Assembly (NCBI GenBank): GCA_039519185.1
Contig: CM076846.1
Span: forward strand, 108,038,442 to 108,102,441
Length of the DNA: 64,000 nt
Direction of reading: 5' to 3'
Origin: Astragalus membranaceus
Taxonomy: Eukaryota > Streptophyta > Magnoliopsida > Fabales > Fabaceae
Every line of letters starts with the position of its first letter. Position 1 is the first letter of the stretch. A model generated the notes under the pieces. That model did not search any database, had not been told where the DNA came from, and saw nothing but the letters and a program-made list of their open reading frames with translations. A program made the translations under genes and the position numbers. Shown here piece by piece: positions 1 through 10,319 of the stretch.

Positions 1-404
1 ACGGATACGTTACTGGCGGAAATTTCCTGTTACTGGCTGAACTGCGTTACTGGCGGAACATGCGTGTTACTGGCGGAACTGCATTACTGGCCATTTTTGA
101 CAGTCAATGCGCAGCTTTTGAGGGTATTTTCTGACTGAAATTTCCGCCAGTAAATGCAATTACTGGCGGATATAATTATTTATAAAATTATTTTAGTTTT
201 TCAATTAATTTCCGCCAGAAATTCCTACTCAATCCGCCAGTAAATATACTGGCTGTTTAAATTTGACAGAAATGTTATGGAATCCGCCAGAAACTTACTG
301 GAAGACTAAATCCGCCAGAAATCGCATAATTCCACCAGAAAACTTACTGGCTGACTGATTCCGCCAGAAATGTCTAGCCAGTAATGCAAGTAATTCTTGT
401 AGTA
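1..404. mobile_element. Right end of a CACTA (En/Spm) DNA transposon
   Basis: The 11-mer ttactggcgga and its complement tccgccagtaa (or variants) occur about a dozen times in 370 bp. The direct form dominates on the left and the inverted form on the right, as in the subterminal transposase-binding repeats of CACTA elements. The stretch ends at 394-404 in ttcttgtagta, the complement of the classic CACTA terminus CACTACAAGAA with its last base changed. The other end lies outside the window. LINE sequence starts directly after it, so the element probably inserted into that LINE. Confidence 0.7.
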
Positions 405-2105
405 TATAGGATTGCCTAACAAAACTGTAGAGCTTATATGGCACTGCATATCTTCTCCATCTATGCAATTTCTGTGGAATGGAGAGGCTCTAGGTGAGTT
501 CTATCCTAAAAGAGGAAATAGACAAGGTGACCCCATGTCTCCTTATCTTTTTGTCTTCTGCATTGAAAGGCTATTCCAAGCTATTGAGTTAGTTGTCAAT
601 AACAATGATTGGAAGCCCATACAAGTCATTAGAGCTGGTCCAAAGTTTTCCCATTTGGCCTTTGCGGATGATTTGATCCTTTTTGGGGAGGCTAGCACGG
701 ACCAGGCTTACATCATACATCAGATTCTCCAGGCCTTCTGTAGAAGCTCAGGTCAGAAAGTTATAGCCAAGATAAAACTCGTGTTTTCTTCTCTAAGAAT
801 GTGCCTAGAAATCTTATAGAGTTGATATCTGCCAGGTCTTGGGTTTTCAGATGACTGGTGATTTTGGGAAGTATCTTGGTATTCCTATTTTCCACAAGAG
901 AGCTGGCATTAATTCTTTCAAGTTTGTCATTGTGAAGGTCAATCAAAGGTTGAGCTCGTGGAAAGCTAGAACTTTATCTTTTGTTGGCAGAGTCACTCTT
1001 GCCAAATCAGTCATTCAAGGCATGCCTACTTATGTGATGAAGTCTTGTGAGCTTCCTAGAGGTATCTGCAATGAAGTAGACAAGCTTTGCAAGAATTTTA
1101 TTTGGAGGGATGTTGAGAATCACCGAAAGATTCACCTTCTAAATTGGGATACTATGTGTCTTCCTAAAATTTTGGGAGTTCTTGGTCTTCGCTCTACTAG
1201 ACATGCGAATTCAGCCTCTCTTTGGATTCAGGGACTGTGTTAACAGTTTTAGCATTTGGAGCAGTTTAAATTTCCAGAAACCTAGAAGATTCTTTACTGT
1301 TAATGACTGGAAAGAATGGTCGAAGATGAATCTCACATTTACTCATACCTGGTCAATTATTTTTGGAGCGTGCCTCGACCAACTGTGGAGAAGCAGAAAT
1401 GAGTGGATCTTTTCGCAGAAGCCTACCTCTACCCGAACGGCTGTGGTGACAATTACACACCAAGTGAACTGGATTATGAACTGTGATAACAAAATCAGAA
1501 CTGTATCTACATCCAATGGTGCTGAATTTTGTTCCTGGGCTTGGAATCCTCCTCCTACAGATTTCTGGAAATTAAATTGCGAACTGTGGTCGCAAGGCTG
1601 GTTGTGGTGGTATCTGCCGTGACAGCAATGGAGAATTCGTCTTCGCATTTGCTCATCGGCTGGCTGATGTTTCTGTTCTCGAAGCAGAGTTGTGGACTGG
1701 GGGAATATACCACGGGTTGTGCTTTGCATGGCATCAAGGTCTCAAGGATGTGATTGTTGAGAGTGACTCGAGTGTTGCAATTGAGCTGCTGTCTTCAATT
1801 AATATTGTGAACCACCCTTACCAATCTCTCATTAATTGCATCAAAGATATTGGAAGAGGTGAAAGTATGTGGCTGTGGAAGAAGATAGAAAGACAAGGGA
1901 ATATTATTTCATTTCTCAAGCTCTCAACTTAGATAGAGTTGGGCTTGATGTTATAAAATCTGTAGGCATGCATGATCTTCTTCTGTATCAAACACCATGC
2001 CAACATATGAGGTTATGTCTTAGTGAGTCACTTCATGCTCAATGTTGTCTTCCATCTGTGAAAGACAAAATATATGAATATTTTGTTGGAATTCAGATTT
2101 AATAA
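405..2105 (+). pseudogene. LINE (non-LTR retrotransposon) remnant: reverse transcriptase and RNase H
   Basis: Broken frames on the + strand encode the 3' half of a plant LINE ORF2. The reverse transcriptase core is visible at 412-819, with GNRQGDPMSPYLF and then the catalytic FADDLILFG motif. The thumb region follows (about 839-1240). A frame at 1182-1622 has the WSIIFGACLDQLWRSRNEW stretch typical of plant LINEs. An RNase H-like end follows at about 1560-1930 (WNPPPTDFWKLN, then SDSSVAIELL). Stops and frameshifts separate the parts, and the zinc-binding linker between RT and RNase H seems shortened by deletion. The 5' ORF1, the endonuclease and a poly-A tail are not seen. It is not functional. 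Confidence 0.85.
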
Positions 2106-2484
2106 AATTATTTTGGAAGAGGACTGGGAATCGGTAACATGAGACAAAGACGTAAAGGAAACGAAATATTATATATACGTTATACGTAGTACTGGAAGAG
2201 GAGAATATTAGTGATGGAATATTACTCAAGTGTCCATTTACCTATGTCATAGTTTGTCTCTCAATATAGCCTAAAAATAGGAATCTGCAGCATATTCTAA
2301 CATGGACACTAGTATACTTCACCAATCCTCCTCATGTGTAGTATCATTCTATTTTTTTTAATGTCAGTTCTCAACTAAGCTACTGTGGTAAAGTTTCAAA
2401 CAACATTTCATTGCGTACTTGTCCTATTCTCCAATTCCCCCAATACAATAATACCTTATAGCTACAAACACCAACTCTTAGAAT
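2106..2484. other. Non-coding flank of the LINE
   Basis: AT-rich sequence without a convincing gene. I see no LINE poly-A tail or target-site duplication here. Confidence 0.5.
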
Positions 2485-2806
2485 GTGGCTAAGGCCTAGC
2501 TCAACTCCACAAAACCGGTTTGTAAGGTGAGGGTTGTCTCCCACTTATAAACTCTTTTGAGACCATATCTTTAGTCAATGTGAGACTTGGATTTTTCCCA
2601 ATACACCCCCTCACGCCCAGCACTATTGGGCTTGGTGCGTGGATTATAATGGTGGGTGGCCCGAAAGATCTAGGATGGGCTCTGAATGTCGTTAAGGCCT
2701 AACTCAACCCCACAAAACCGACTTGTAAGGTGAGGGTTGTCTCCCACTTATAAACTCTTTTGAGACCATATCTTTAGTCAATGTGGGACTTGGATTTTTC
2801 CCAATA
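2485..2806. repeat. Legume-type dispersed repeat, two direct copies
   Basis: A unit of about 115 bp starting 'taaggcctagctcaactcca' at about 2489 recurs at about 2692 with a handful of substitutions. Both copies run through 'gagaccatatctttagtcaa' to 'gatttttcccaatac'. The roughly 90-bp spacer holds 'caccccctcacgcccagcac'. This motif is common near LTR-retroelement ends in legume genomes. No coding capacity. Confidence 0.75.
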
Positions 2807-3319
2807 CCAACAATCAACAAACCAACTCCCATTCAAAAATCAGCCATTATCATTCTTTTTTCCTAAAAAAAGATTTTATGGGTTAGAAGCCAATTCATAT
2901 CAAACCAGCCTAAAAAAGTATATATTTATATAAAGAAAAGAAAAAAAAATACTTTCATTACCTTCGCTATATAATCATCAAATACAATCCGAGCAAAACT
3001 CATCACGAGTTTTGGGATCATGAAAATACGTATCCAGAACTCTACCATAAAGGAATGGAAGACTGGGAGAATCCTCAAAAAAGTACATTTTCTTTATCTT
3101 TTTTTCAATTTCAATCAGTTTTGGGCACGTCATGGGCTGGTTCACCGATGGGTTTGTTTCCCTGGAACTCTTCCAAGAAGATGATCTGGAGCTGGATCTC
3201 TTACTAGAAGATGGATCTCTTACTAGAAGATGATTTGAATGGATTATTAGAATAGTCTTCCCATACCCTCGGATAAACTTCTTTCAAATGCATGAAATTT
3301 TCAATTACAACTTGTTGTG
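2807..3319. other. Non-coding interval
   Basis: A-rich tracts (2860-2950) and no supportable gene. A short local duplication of 'atctcttactagaagatg' lies near 3198-3230. Confidence 0.5.
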
Positions 3320-3700
3320 TAACTTGCAGGGGTGGACCGCAGTTGGTAGGTCACCTGCTGCCTGGCCGGAGGTTAGTGCCAGCCCGGGAGGGGTACCTGC
3401 GAAGCCACTCCGACGCTCAAGTCAGTATTGAGAATAGATAAGTGATTTAGCTAGGAATCAGAATCTATCTTATTATGGCAATGTGAGCTAGTATTTATAG
3501 AAATTCGTACCCGTTGTGAGCCGTCAGATTGATAGAGTTGATCTGAGCCATCCAAGTATGATAACCATAATTGGGCTTGCATATTGTGGATATGGATCAA
3601 AGTGATCGGGCCAATCCATGTCCAAATGCTGAATGGGCCTCTTGGTCCAGTCCAGAACAGTTGCCCCCGAAGCCGAGATTATTCCAGAAGATGGTCTTGG
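3320..3700. mobile_element. LTR-retrotransposon fragment (LTR or leader), non-coding
   Basis: GC-rich sequence at 3330-3420 (ggtggaccgcagttggtagg, then gacgctcaagtcagt) continues into a stretch with a TATA-like tatttataga at about 3493 and ends near ttgcccccgaagcc. Such segments occur in LTRs and leaders of plant Ty3/gypsy elements. The gag fragment at 4763-5542 may come from the same insertion. No matching second LTR is seen in the window. Confidence 0.4.
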
Positions 3701-3984
3701 CTTGAAGGATTTTCGTTGATTCGCCCGACGCGATGACTCGTATGCCTTGTCAGGTCGTGCAAAATGTCTTTGTTTGACGACAATACTTTTGCTTTTGACC
3801 TTTGAGAAAAAAGAAAAATGATCTTATTACTTTTTTCACCCACCCTAAGTAGGTGGGTCTTTATCTCTTGAATCACTCTTCTGAAATTTTTGAGAGAGAT
3901 GTGTGAGAAGTGGGAGCAAGCTTCTTTTCTTCCCCTCTTGGGTAAGTGTATGTCTTCTTCCTTCTTCTTTTAATGTACACTATG

Positions 3985-4575
3985 GCCATAGGAAAATTGT
4001 GAATCATCATTTATGCTTGAAGTTCGTAAATCGTTATAATCCGTGACCATGGCTAACTTTTCATAAACCGTGACCATGGTTTCCCTTAAGCGAACCGTGA
4101 CCATGATTTTCTTCTTTAAAGGCCACAAACTATGACCATGGTCACATTGGAACAAATCGTGACCTTGGCGCCCATAGCGCCCAGGAGAAAGCACAAACTG
4201 TGATCTTGCGTGAACTTGGCGCCCATCGCGCCTAGGAGCCAACACAAACCGTGATCTTGCAATATGCATGCAAACCGTGACCATGGACCTTGGCGCCTTT
4301 GGCACCCTACACCAGCAAACCTTGATTATGGGGGCGTTGGCGCCCTGCAGTTGCAAACCGAGAACATGGATTGGCGCCCTTGGCACCCTGCACTTGCAAA
4401 CCGTGAACATGGGATCCCCCCGCCCTGCACTTGCAAACCGTGAACATGGGAACCTGGCGCCCTTGGCGCCTTGCACTTGCAAACCGTGAACATGGAATCC
4501 TGGTGCCCTTGGCGCCCTGCACTTGCAAACCGAGAACATAGGATCTTGGCGCCCTTCACTTGCAAACCTTGATAG
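3985..4575. repeat. 46-bp minisatellite with GGCGCC palindromes
   Basis: A tandem array whose clearest units (about 4340-4565) are near 46 bp: gcaaaccgtgaacatggg, then a (c/t)ctggcgcccttggcgccctgcactt core. Units become more diverged and irregular to the left (4030-4260), where ccgtgaccatgg recurs about every 35-60 bp. Open frames through it on both strands are by-products of the repeat. It sits between an LTR-like fragment and a gag fragment, so it may be the internal minisatellite of a large gypsy element. Confidence 0.8.
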
Positions 4576-4689
4576 CCCTACTGGTGATTTTGCGCGTGTG
4601 CGCCTTCTCGTTGGACTTAGGATTTTTCCGGTAGATAGTCGCTGAATTTGTCTTGATTTAGGCGGTTAAGTTGTCGACGCCTCTCGGGA

Positions 4690-5545
4690 CAATTTGTAAT
4701 GAAGTATACTCTGAACAGAGTTTACCAAGACTCGACCTGGATAGAACTCGTCAAAAGGGGTCGTGACCACCAAGGTCATCTTGAAGTATACCCTTGGCAC
4801 AGGGATCTTCTTAGGTCAGGGTAACCAGAACCTAGGCAATCAAGAGCTTAGGGCAGAAATAGATGAGATGAAAAAACAGATGGCTGAGATCTTAAGGGTC
4901 CTACAAGCTTTGAGGAATGGGAATATAGATGAAGATGTCTCCGTCTGGAACACTGAAAATCAAGCTAACAACCCTCCTTTTCCCAATGGACCCGGAATCC
5001 CACATACAGTGTACCCTACTGGGGCTAATGGCCAGGGTTACCAATGGCCTCCTTACGGACTTCCGCAAGGTTACACACATCCGACAGTCGCTGCCAATCC
5101 GGAAGATGGTCCCTCAGGAGTCGTGGGCCAAAGACAACCTGCACCGACAGGTCACGATGGTAATTCGGGGGCGCCACAGATTCAAAACCCGAGCCCTGTC
5201 GTCGCGCCAAGAAGATTCCCACTTGGCTACACTCCACCGGTGATAGTTGATGCTCAAGCTCAGGGATCCAATCTCAGGAACCCCACCATGGTCATCTTGA
5301 AGTATACCCTTGGCACAGTTTACCAGGACTCGGCCCAGATAGAACTCGCCCAACTGGTTGTGACCACCAAGGTCAGCTTGAAGTGTACCCTTGGCACAGT
5401 TTACCAGGACTCGGCCTGGATAGAACTCGCCCAAGGGGTTGTGACCACCAAGGTCAGCTTGAAGTATACCCTTGGCCCAGTTTACCAGGACTCGGCCCGG
5501 ATAGAACTCGCCCAAGGGGTTGTGCCCACCAAGGTCCCTTAGTGG
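4690..5545 (+). pseudogene. Ty3/gypsy gag N-terminal fragment flanked by 81-bp tandem units
   Basis: A 259-codon frame (4763-5542) has a coiled-coil-like start (NQELRAEIDEMKKQMAEIL) and a Pro/Gly/Asn-rich stretch like the N-terminus of Ogre/Tat-type gag. No capsid core or zinc knuckle follows. The last third is built from an 81-bp unit (starts near 5297, 5378 and 5459), which is 27 codons and therefore keeps the frame open. A related unit precedes the gag part (about 4697-4800). No complete gag is present. The frame is probably not expressed as a protein. Confidence 0.6.
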
Positions 5546-5829
5546 AAAGAATTATGAGATTCTTGCTTTGGTAAATAGGAAAAATGCAAACGATCATGGT
5601 GTCTTCCTTTGACCAGTATTTTTACCGATGGTCTTTATTTGTTTCGGCGTGCCATGGCACTCTTGACTCCTTTGCTAGGATTGGAGGTGCACGTCAGCGC
5701 TTGCCTACTTCGTGCGATCTTGCATCCAGAGATGTATTTGCAAGATCGAGAGTGCTCTGTGCGTGAAACGAAACAAACTCGTGCTTGTGTCTTTGGTGGT
5801 GCTATGTGACTATGCGTGAAACTGGTGCT

Positions 5830-6165
5830 TGTATCTCTATTTCAGATTTCGCAGAAGATACGGTTTGAAAAGGGGGAAATGAAGAAGATGGGGACAAGGA
5901 AGATAATTCACTTGTTTTTTAATTCTTAACAAAAAATAATTATAAAATAATAAAATTATCCTATTTGGCATATCAAGTAAGCAGTCTAATAGCCACATCA
6001 GTCAACGATTAATGAAGTTAAAACCAAAACTTTAAAAAGGGCAACGACGCAACGTTTTTAAAATTTAAGGGACCTATTCGTTACAAAAAATATTTAAGGG
6101 ACATATTCGTTAACAGAAAATAAAGTTAAAGGACCCCGAGAGATATTTTGTCTTTTTACTTTTTA
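5830..6165. mobile_element. Lone terminal arm of the TIR element family found at 56.9-58.1 kb
   Basis: This stretch (ggggacaagg, then taagcagtctaatagccaca and ttaagggacctattcgttac, ending gagagatattttgtc) is the reverse complement of 56.89-57.21 kb with moderate divergence. It is one arm of a family whose fuller member lies far downstream. A partner arm is not seen nearby, so this copy is partial. It ends about 255 bp before the PRIN2 start codon. Confidence 0.65.
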
Positions 6166-6169
6166 TTCA

Positions 6170-6355
6170 TGCGAGTCGAGCTAACGAGCTGAACCGAATT
6201 GCTCGTGAACTCAAGCAGCTTGAGTCAAGTCAAGTTCAAACTGACGAAAAGGTTCATATGAAACTCAAGTCAAACTACGAGTTGAGCCAATTCTTACCGA
6301 GTTGAACCAAGCTGACACAAGTTCGGCTCAACTCGACTCATTTCCGGTCATGGAA
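6170..6355. repeat. Low-complexity GAGTT/AACTC-rich repeat, possible MITE relic
   Basis: Repeated gagtcgagct, ctcaagtcaa and cgagttga words on both strands resemble the interior of hAT-type MITEs. No target duplication or clean inverted ends were found. It lies in the probable promoter of the PRIN2-like gene. Confidence 0.35.
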
Positions 6356-6420
6356 CTAATTGAATGATTGTACCAACGCTATAACTAACTCCTGAATTCC
6401 CGGTGGGAAGAAACATTCCA

Positions 6421-8898
6421 ATGCTGCTATTCACTTCTTCTATCCCAACGCTTACTCTGTCTCCTGCAAAACCACTAACCTGTAATGCCCTTATCCTGCG
6501 CACCACTCCCTCCCTTATCCTGCGCACGTCCTCTTCGTCCATTTCCAGGAACACCCTTACACGCGTTCTCAGGAACTCACACACCCAGCAGCAGCAGCAG
6601 CAGCACGTGTACCCGGACCCAATTCCCGAATTTGCAGAATATGTCCGTACATAGATTGTTTTTCTTTGAATTTCATTTAAAAACCTCAAAAACCTGTGCC
6701 TTTTGTTGATACTTTTATGTTGCAGGAAACACAGAAATTCAAAGTTGAGCTCTTGCACAAGCTCTCAGAGGACGTTGACGATTTCGGCGATGACCTTCAC
6801 GCTGTTATAGACGTTTGCGCTCAGGTCAATCTCTTTTTCTTTTTCAAAGAACAAATCTTTATGACAATAGCTTTTTGCGGGTGCCAGGCGTTCGACAAAA
6901 TGCTTGAACCAAATTTGTGTTTTATTGAAAATTTACAAACAAACAAAATGTGGTTGAATTACGTAGGACATTATTTTATGCAGCTTAGTTGTTTTCTTTT
7001 TTTCCTTTTGTAACAAAATACGTTGGTTATATTATTGAACTTTACACTATCAATGATTTGTCTCTTTAGAAAGATTTGATGGTGAGAGTTATAAAATAAC
7101 GTCACTAACAGCTTACTAATTCAAATCCGGCTGAAATGTCAACGTTCTAAAAGTGGTTGTGATGTAAATTGAAATGTACAATTATTTATTGGATGTCACC
7201 AATGCATTTCATGCCATGTTTCTCAATAAACAACAATTTCCAGACCCTTACGTACATGATAGATATAGATACATTTTTTTAAAGATATGATATGGATACA
7301 TACAAGTCAATTAGTTTGTTTTCTTTCTCACCCTCTTTGTTAAACTTAAACCACTGTCAGTAGCATGCCATAATATTCCCACGAGCTTTGCTCCTTAAAC
7401 TGGTTATGAGACTAATTAGGTCGACCAATAGAGTGAGGGAATTAACCCTTGGTTATTTAGCCTCCTAAATTGGCATTACTAGGATTCGAACTGTGTCCTC
7501 ATTATGTAGCGAGGCCGCTTACACCTCAACCAACCCAATTTTGGTTCCTCCCCTCTCTCTCCTAAGGCTAGGCTTGTTGTCCTGTCCCAAAACGTATTTT
7601 TATTGCATACTGATCAATTTGCGCTCCATTTATCAATCAAGAGACAAAAGGAGGGAAGACTATTCCAATGGCAGATAATACTAATTAGACTTTCTTTGTT
7701 CATATAGATTTTTGTAGGAAGTCAGTTGGCAATTTGACTCAGTATATACCTGCTTCCTCCTGTGTTCCTACTCATCCTTCTATTTACTTTTTGCAATGGT
7801 ATTATAAACAAAAGAAAATAATTCTACATCTCATGTTTTAAGCATTGAAAGTTGGATATTCTGTCAGGGATTGTCTTGATTGTATATAAAAAGAAAAGCT
7901 GTTGTTGATTAAAAAGATAAGTTACTGCTATGTTACTGTTGTATTTAGTAAGAGACAAACCTTTGAGTCTAATTGATCTTGTATATAGACAGAGTTGGTC
8001 TGTGTTCTAATAAAGTTGAAAGACATGCACTTAATTTTTTGATAAAAAAGAACATTCTTATTTCATAATTTTGTGGCCACTATTCTTACATCCAAAGGAA
8101 ATATTCCACTAATGTTTGTTAGCGGCATTATTTTCCTAGAAAAATTGATGCCAAATGAAAAACGATATCACACTTTTTTATGATAAGTCCCAAATTGGTC
8201 CAAATTACATGTGGACCTTTTCTTTTTCCTGTCCCTGTCATTGAGTCCTAAGTTTGGCAGGCGTCAAAATAATCTAAGTCATGTTTACCTGTTTCTATGC
8301 AATCACCATTACATTAATCAGGTTCAAATGTATCCAATCTCCAAGCCATTAACTTGTGTCTAAAATTGATCTCCAGTAACTAATGATGAATGTTGTCGAA
8401 GCCATTTTGGGAATATCATGGTTCATAACTCGTTAATTATTGAAAACCTTTTTTTAATTTCAGCTGGCTACGACCATAGAGAATGTCTATTTCCTTCAGC
8501 CTAAGCAAACTTCTTACCTTTCTTTTTTAACCTGACCTTACAATGGGACAATAATTAACCACCTTTAAAAGAGAAACAAACAAAAAACTTGTTATGAAGT
8601 CAGCACAATTTTTAGGGATCCTCTATCAAACTCTTTGTAATTTCATTGTGAATTTATGACTGAATGGGTTATATTATAACATTAGCCAGCCTTGGTTGGA
8701 AAACAGATATTTGGTGAGTTTTTGCACAAGGAGTATGGAGGTCCTGGAACACTGTTGGTAGAGCCATTCACAGATATGTTTGTTGCTTTAAACAAGAAGA
8801 AATTACCAGGAGCACCTCTAGCTGCAAGAGCATCACTATTATGGGCACAAAATTGTGTTGATGAGGATTGGGAAGTTTGGAATTCAATACTAAAATGA
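6421..8898 (+). CDS. PRIN2: PRIN2-like chloroplast protein (three exons)
   Basis: Exons 6421-6642, 6726-6824 and 8707-8898 join in phase at GT-AG introns (83 and 1882 nt) to give 170 residues. Residues 1-60 are Ser/Thr/Arg-rich with few acidic residues, as in a chloroplast transit peptide. They are followed by PDPIPEFA (about 65-72), then GGPGTLLV (about 118-125), LPGAPLAARA and WAQNCVDEDWEVW near the C-terminus. This is the family signature of PLASTID REDOX INSENSITIVE 2. In Arabidopsis that protein acts in chloroplast nucleoids and is needed for full transcription by the plastid-encoded RNA polymerase under redox signals. The ATG at 6421 was chosen because the upstream in-frame codons lack an ATG. 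Length fits the family. Intron 2 is unusually long and may hold repeat relics. Confidence 0.9.
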
Positions 8899-9535
8899 CT
8901 CGTACTTCACAGTTTTCTGTCTTTTACAATGTAAAGATTTCTCATTTGCTAGTAACATTTGGATGCTTTAACTATAATATAAAAAGAACTCACTTCTAGT
9001 AGATTTTGGCATTCACAGTATTTTTTTTTCTTTACTTCTTTTCAGTGCTATACAAACATGTTGTCACAGAACATGGTTATTTTGGTTGAGAGTGTGATTG
9101 TAATGGAAGAGAAGTCTACTTGAAACCTTGTTGAACTTCCTTGCCTATGCATGTATCATGAATTCAACCTAAAGGAGCATCCAACATGAAAGAGGCAGAT
9201 CATATAATGATTTGAGACACCGTAGCTGTCGCAACCTATAGCACCACTGAATTAACAGACTCTGAAATGCTTTGTAAAGAGGGGCGCCATGACTTTGGCC
9301 TCACTGCAGCTGGATTCACTGATGCTACCTTTACCCTTTGTCTGTCAGCTCTCATTGCCTGGAATTCATTATTTAGTTACAGCATCTGTTCTCATTAACC
9401 ATGTTGACACAAACAAAAAATGAAGAGAAAATTTGTACATACTACATAGTTATATCATATCATGCTAATGATCTCTCTCTACTTAAATTCAATTATAAAA
9501 TCCTGCTAATATTTTATGTCTTGGAATAATATTTA
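8899..9535. other. 3' flank of the PRIN2-like gene
   Basis: AT-rich sequence with aataaa-like words, presumably holding the 3' UTR of the PRIN2-like gene and the 3' flank of the convergent DUF4228 gene. No further gene is supported. Confidence 0.5.
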
Positions 9536-9662
9536 CTAGTTACCACTCCCATGATCCTCTACAACTATATAACTTGTAGAGTCAAATCTCGGCGATTGTT
9601 GGATTTGAGTTACAGTTCGATTCAATGGCCGAGATTTGGCTGCTTGCGGTAGAGAATCCGGA

Positions 9663-10229
9663 TCAAAGCCAAAAAAAATGACTGTTTGATGAGTAACAGA
9701 ACCACACCTGATATATCTTTCCTGTGTCCAACATCCCTCCAGTCTCACAAGCTGAACTCTCCTCTTCCAGGTGCCCCATTTGCTCAGCCTCCACTGTATT
9801 TCCCCTTGGCTTCCTCTTCTTTGCTTTCATTACCTTCATAACCTCTGAAAACCAATAAAATACAACAAAACCATTTCCATAAACTTGAAGGAAAAAAAAA
9901 CAATGGCAAAACAAAACATAGACCGTTAAAAAACAGACACTACCTTGAGTGGCAATGAGCCTGTAAGCATGTCCTAGTGTGAGAGTCTCCTCAGGCTTAA
10001 GCAACTTAACACGGGTGAAAAGCACGCCCTTCTGCTCCTGATTGTTGTGATTATTATTACTATTAAGTCCTTCTTCAGGCACGGGTAATGGCATGATAAG
10101 AGACACATAATAACCCGGATTGACCCTCATGACTTCACTTGCACGCATTGGCCAATAAAACCTCTCTATCTTCCCACTTGGGTGCTGAATCACTAGAGCT
10201 GCAGCATCTACAGCTTGGCAATTCCCCAT
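9663..10229 (-). CDS. DUF4228 domain protein (two exons)
   Basis: Exon 1 is 10229-9944 and exon 2 is 9844-9663 (intron of 99 nt, GT-AG, phase 1), giving 155 residues. The N-terminus MGNCQAVDAAALVIQHPSG, followed by RFYWPMRASEVMRVNPGYYV and later VKLLKPEETLTLGHAYRLI, is the hallmark of the plant DUF4228 family. MGNCQ would suit N-myristoylation (Gly2) and membrane targeting; that is an inference. Genes of this family often respond to stress, but the biochemical role is unknown. Exon 2 encodes a basic KAKKRKPRG stretch. The C-terminal end (IYQVWFCYSSN onward) does not resemble the usual family ending. A donor at CAG/gtgtgg could splice to another exon before 9536, so the last 21 residues are uncertain. 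Confidence 0.85.
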   Translation of the reverse strand: MGNCQAVDAAALVIQHPSGKIERFYWPMRASEVMRVNPGYYVSLIMPLPVPEEGLNSNNNHNNQEQKGVLFTRVKLLKPEETLTLGHAYRLIATQGSVCFLTVYVLFCHCFFFLQVYGNGFVVFYWFSEVMKVMKAKKRKPRGNTVEAEQMGHLEEESSACETGGMLDTGKIYQVWFCYSSNSHFFWL

Positions 10230-10247
10230 TGAAAAATGAGAACAATA

Positions 10248-10250
<3 letters not shown>

Positions 10251-10315
<65 letters not shown>
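10251..10315. repeat. (GA)n microsatellite in the 5' UTR region of the DUF4228 gene
   Basis: A pure GA run of about 65 bp starts 21 bp upstream of the DUF4228 ATG and reads as (CT)n on the coding strand. CT/GA runs are common in plant 5' UTRs and can bind GAGA-type BBR/BPC factors. Its length suggests it varies between individuals. Confidence 0.9.

Positions 10316-10319
<4 letters not shown>

Noticed and set aside
3970..4539. 189-codon and shorter frames on both strands
   Set aside because: By-products of the 46-bp minisatellite.
7480..7540. Possible SINE in PRIN2 intron 2 (- strand ggtgtaagcggcctcg, then cacagttcgaatcct)
   Set aside because: A and B boxes are weak, and no 3' tail or target duplication was found.
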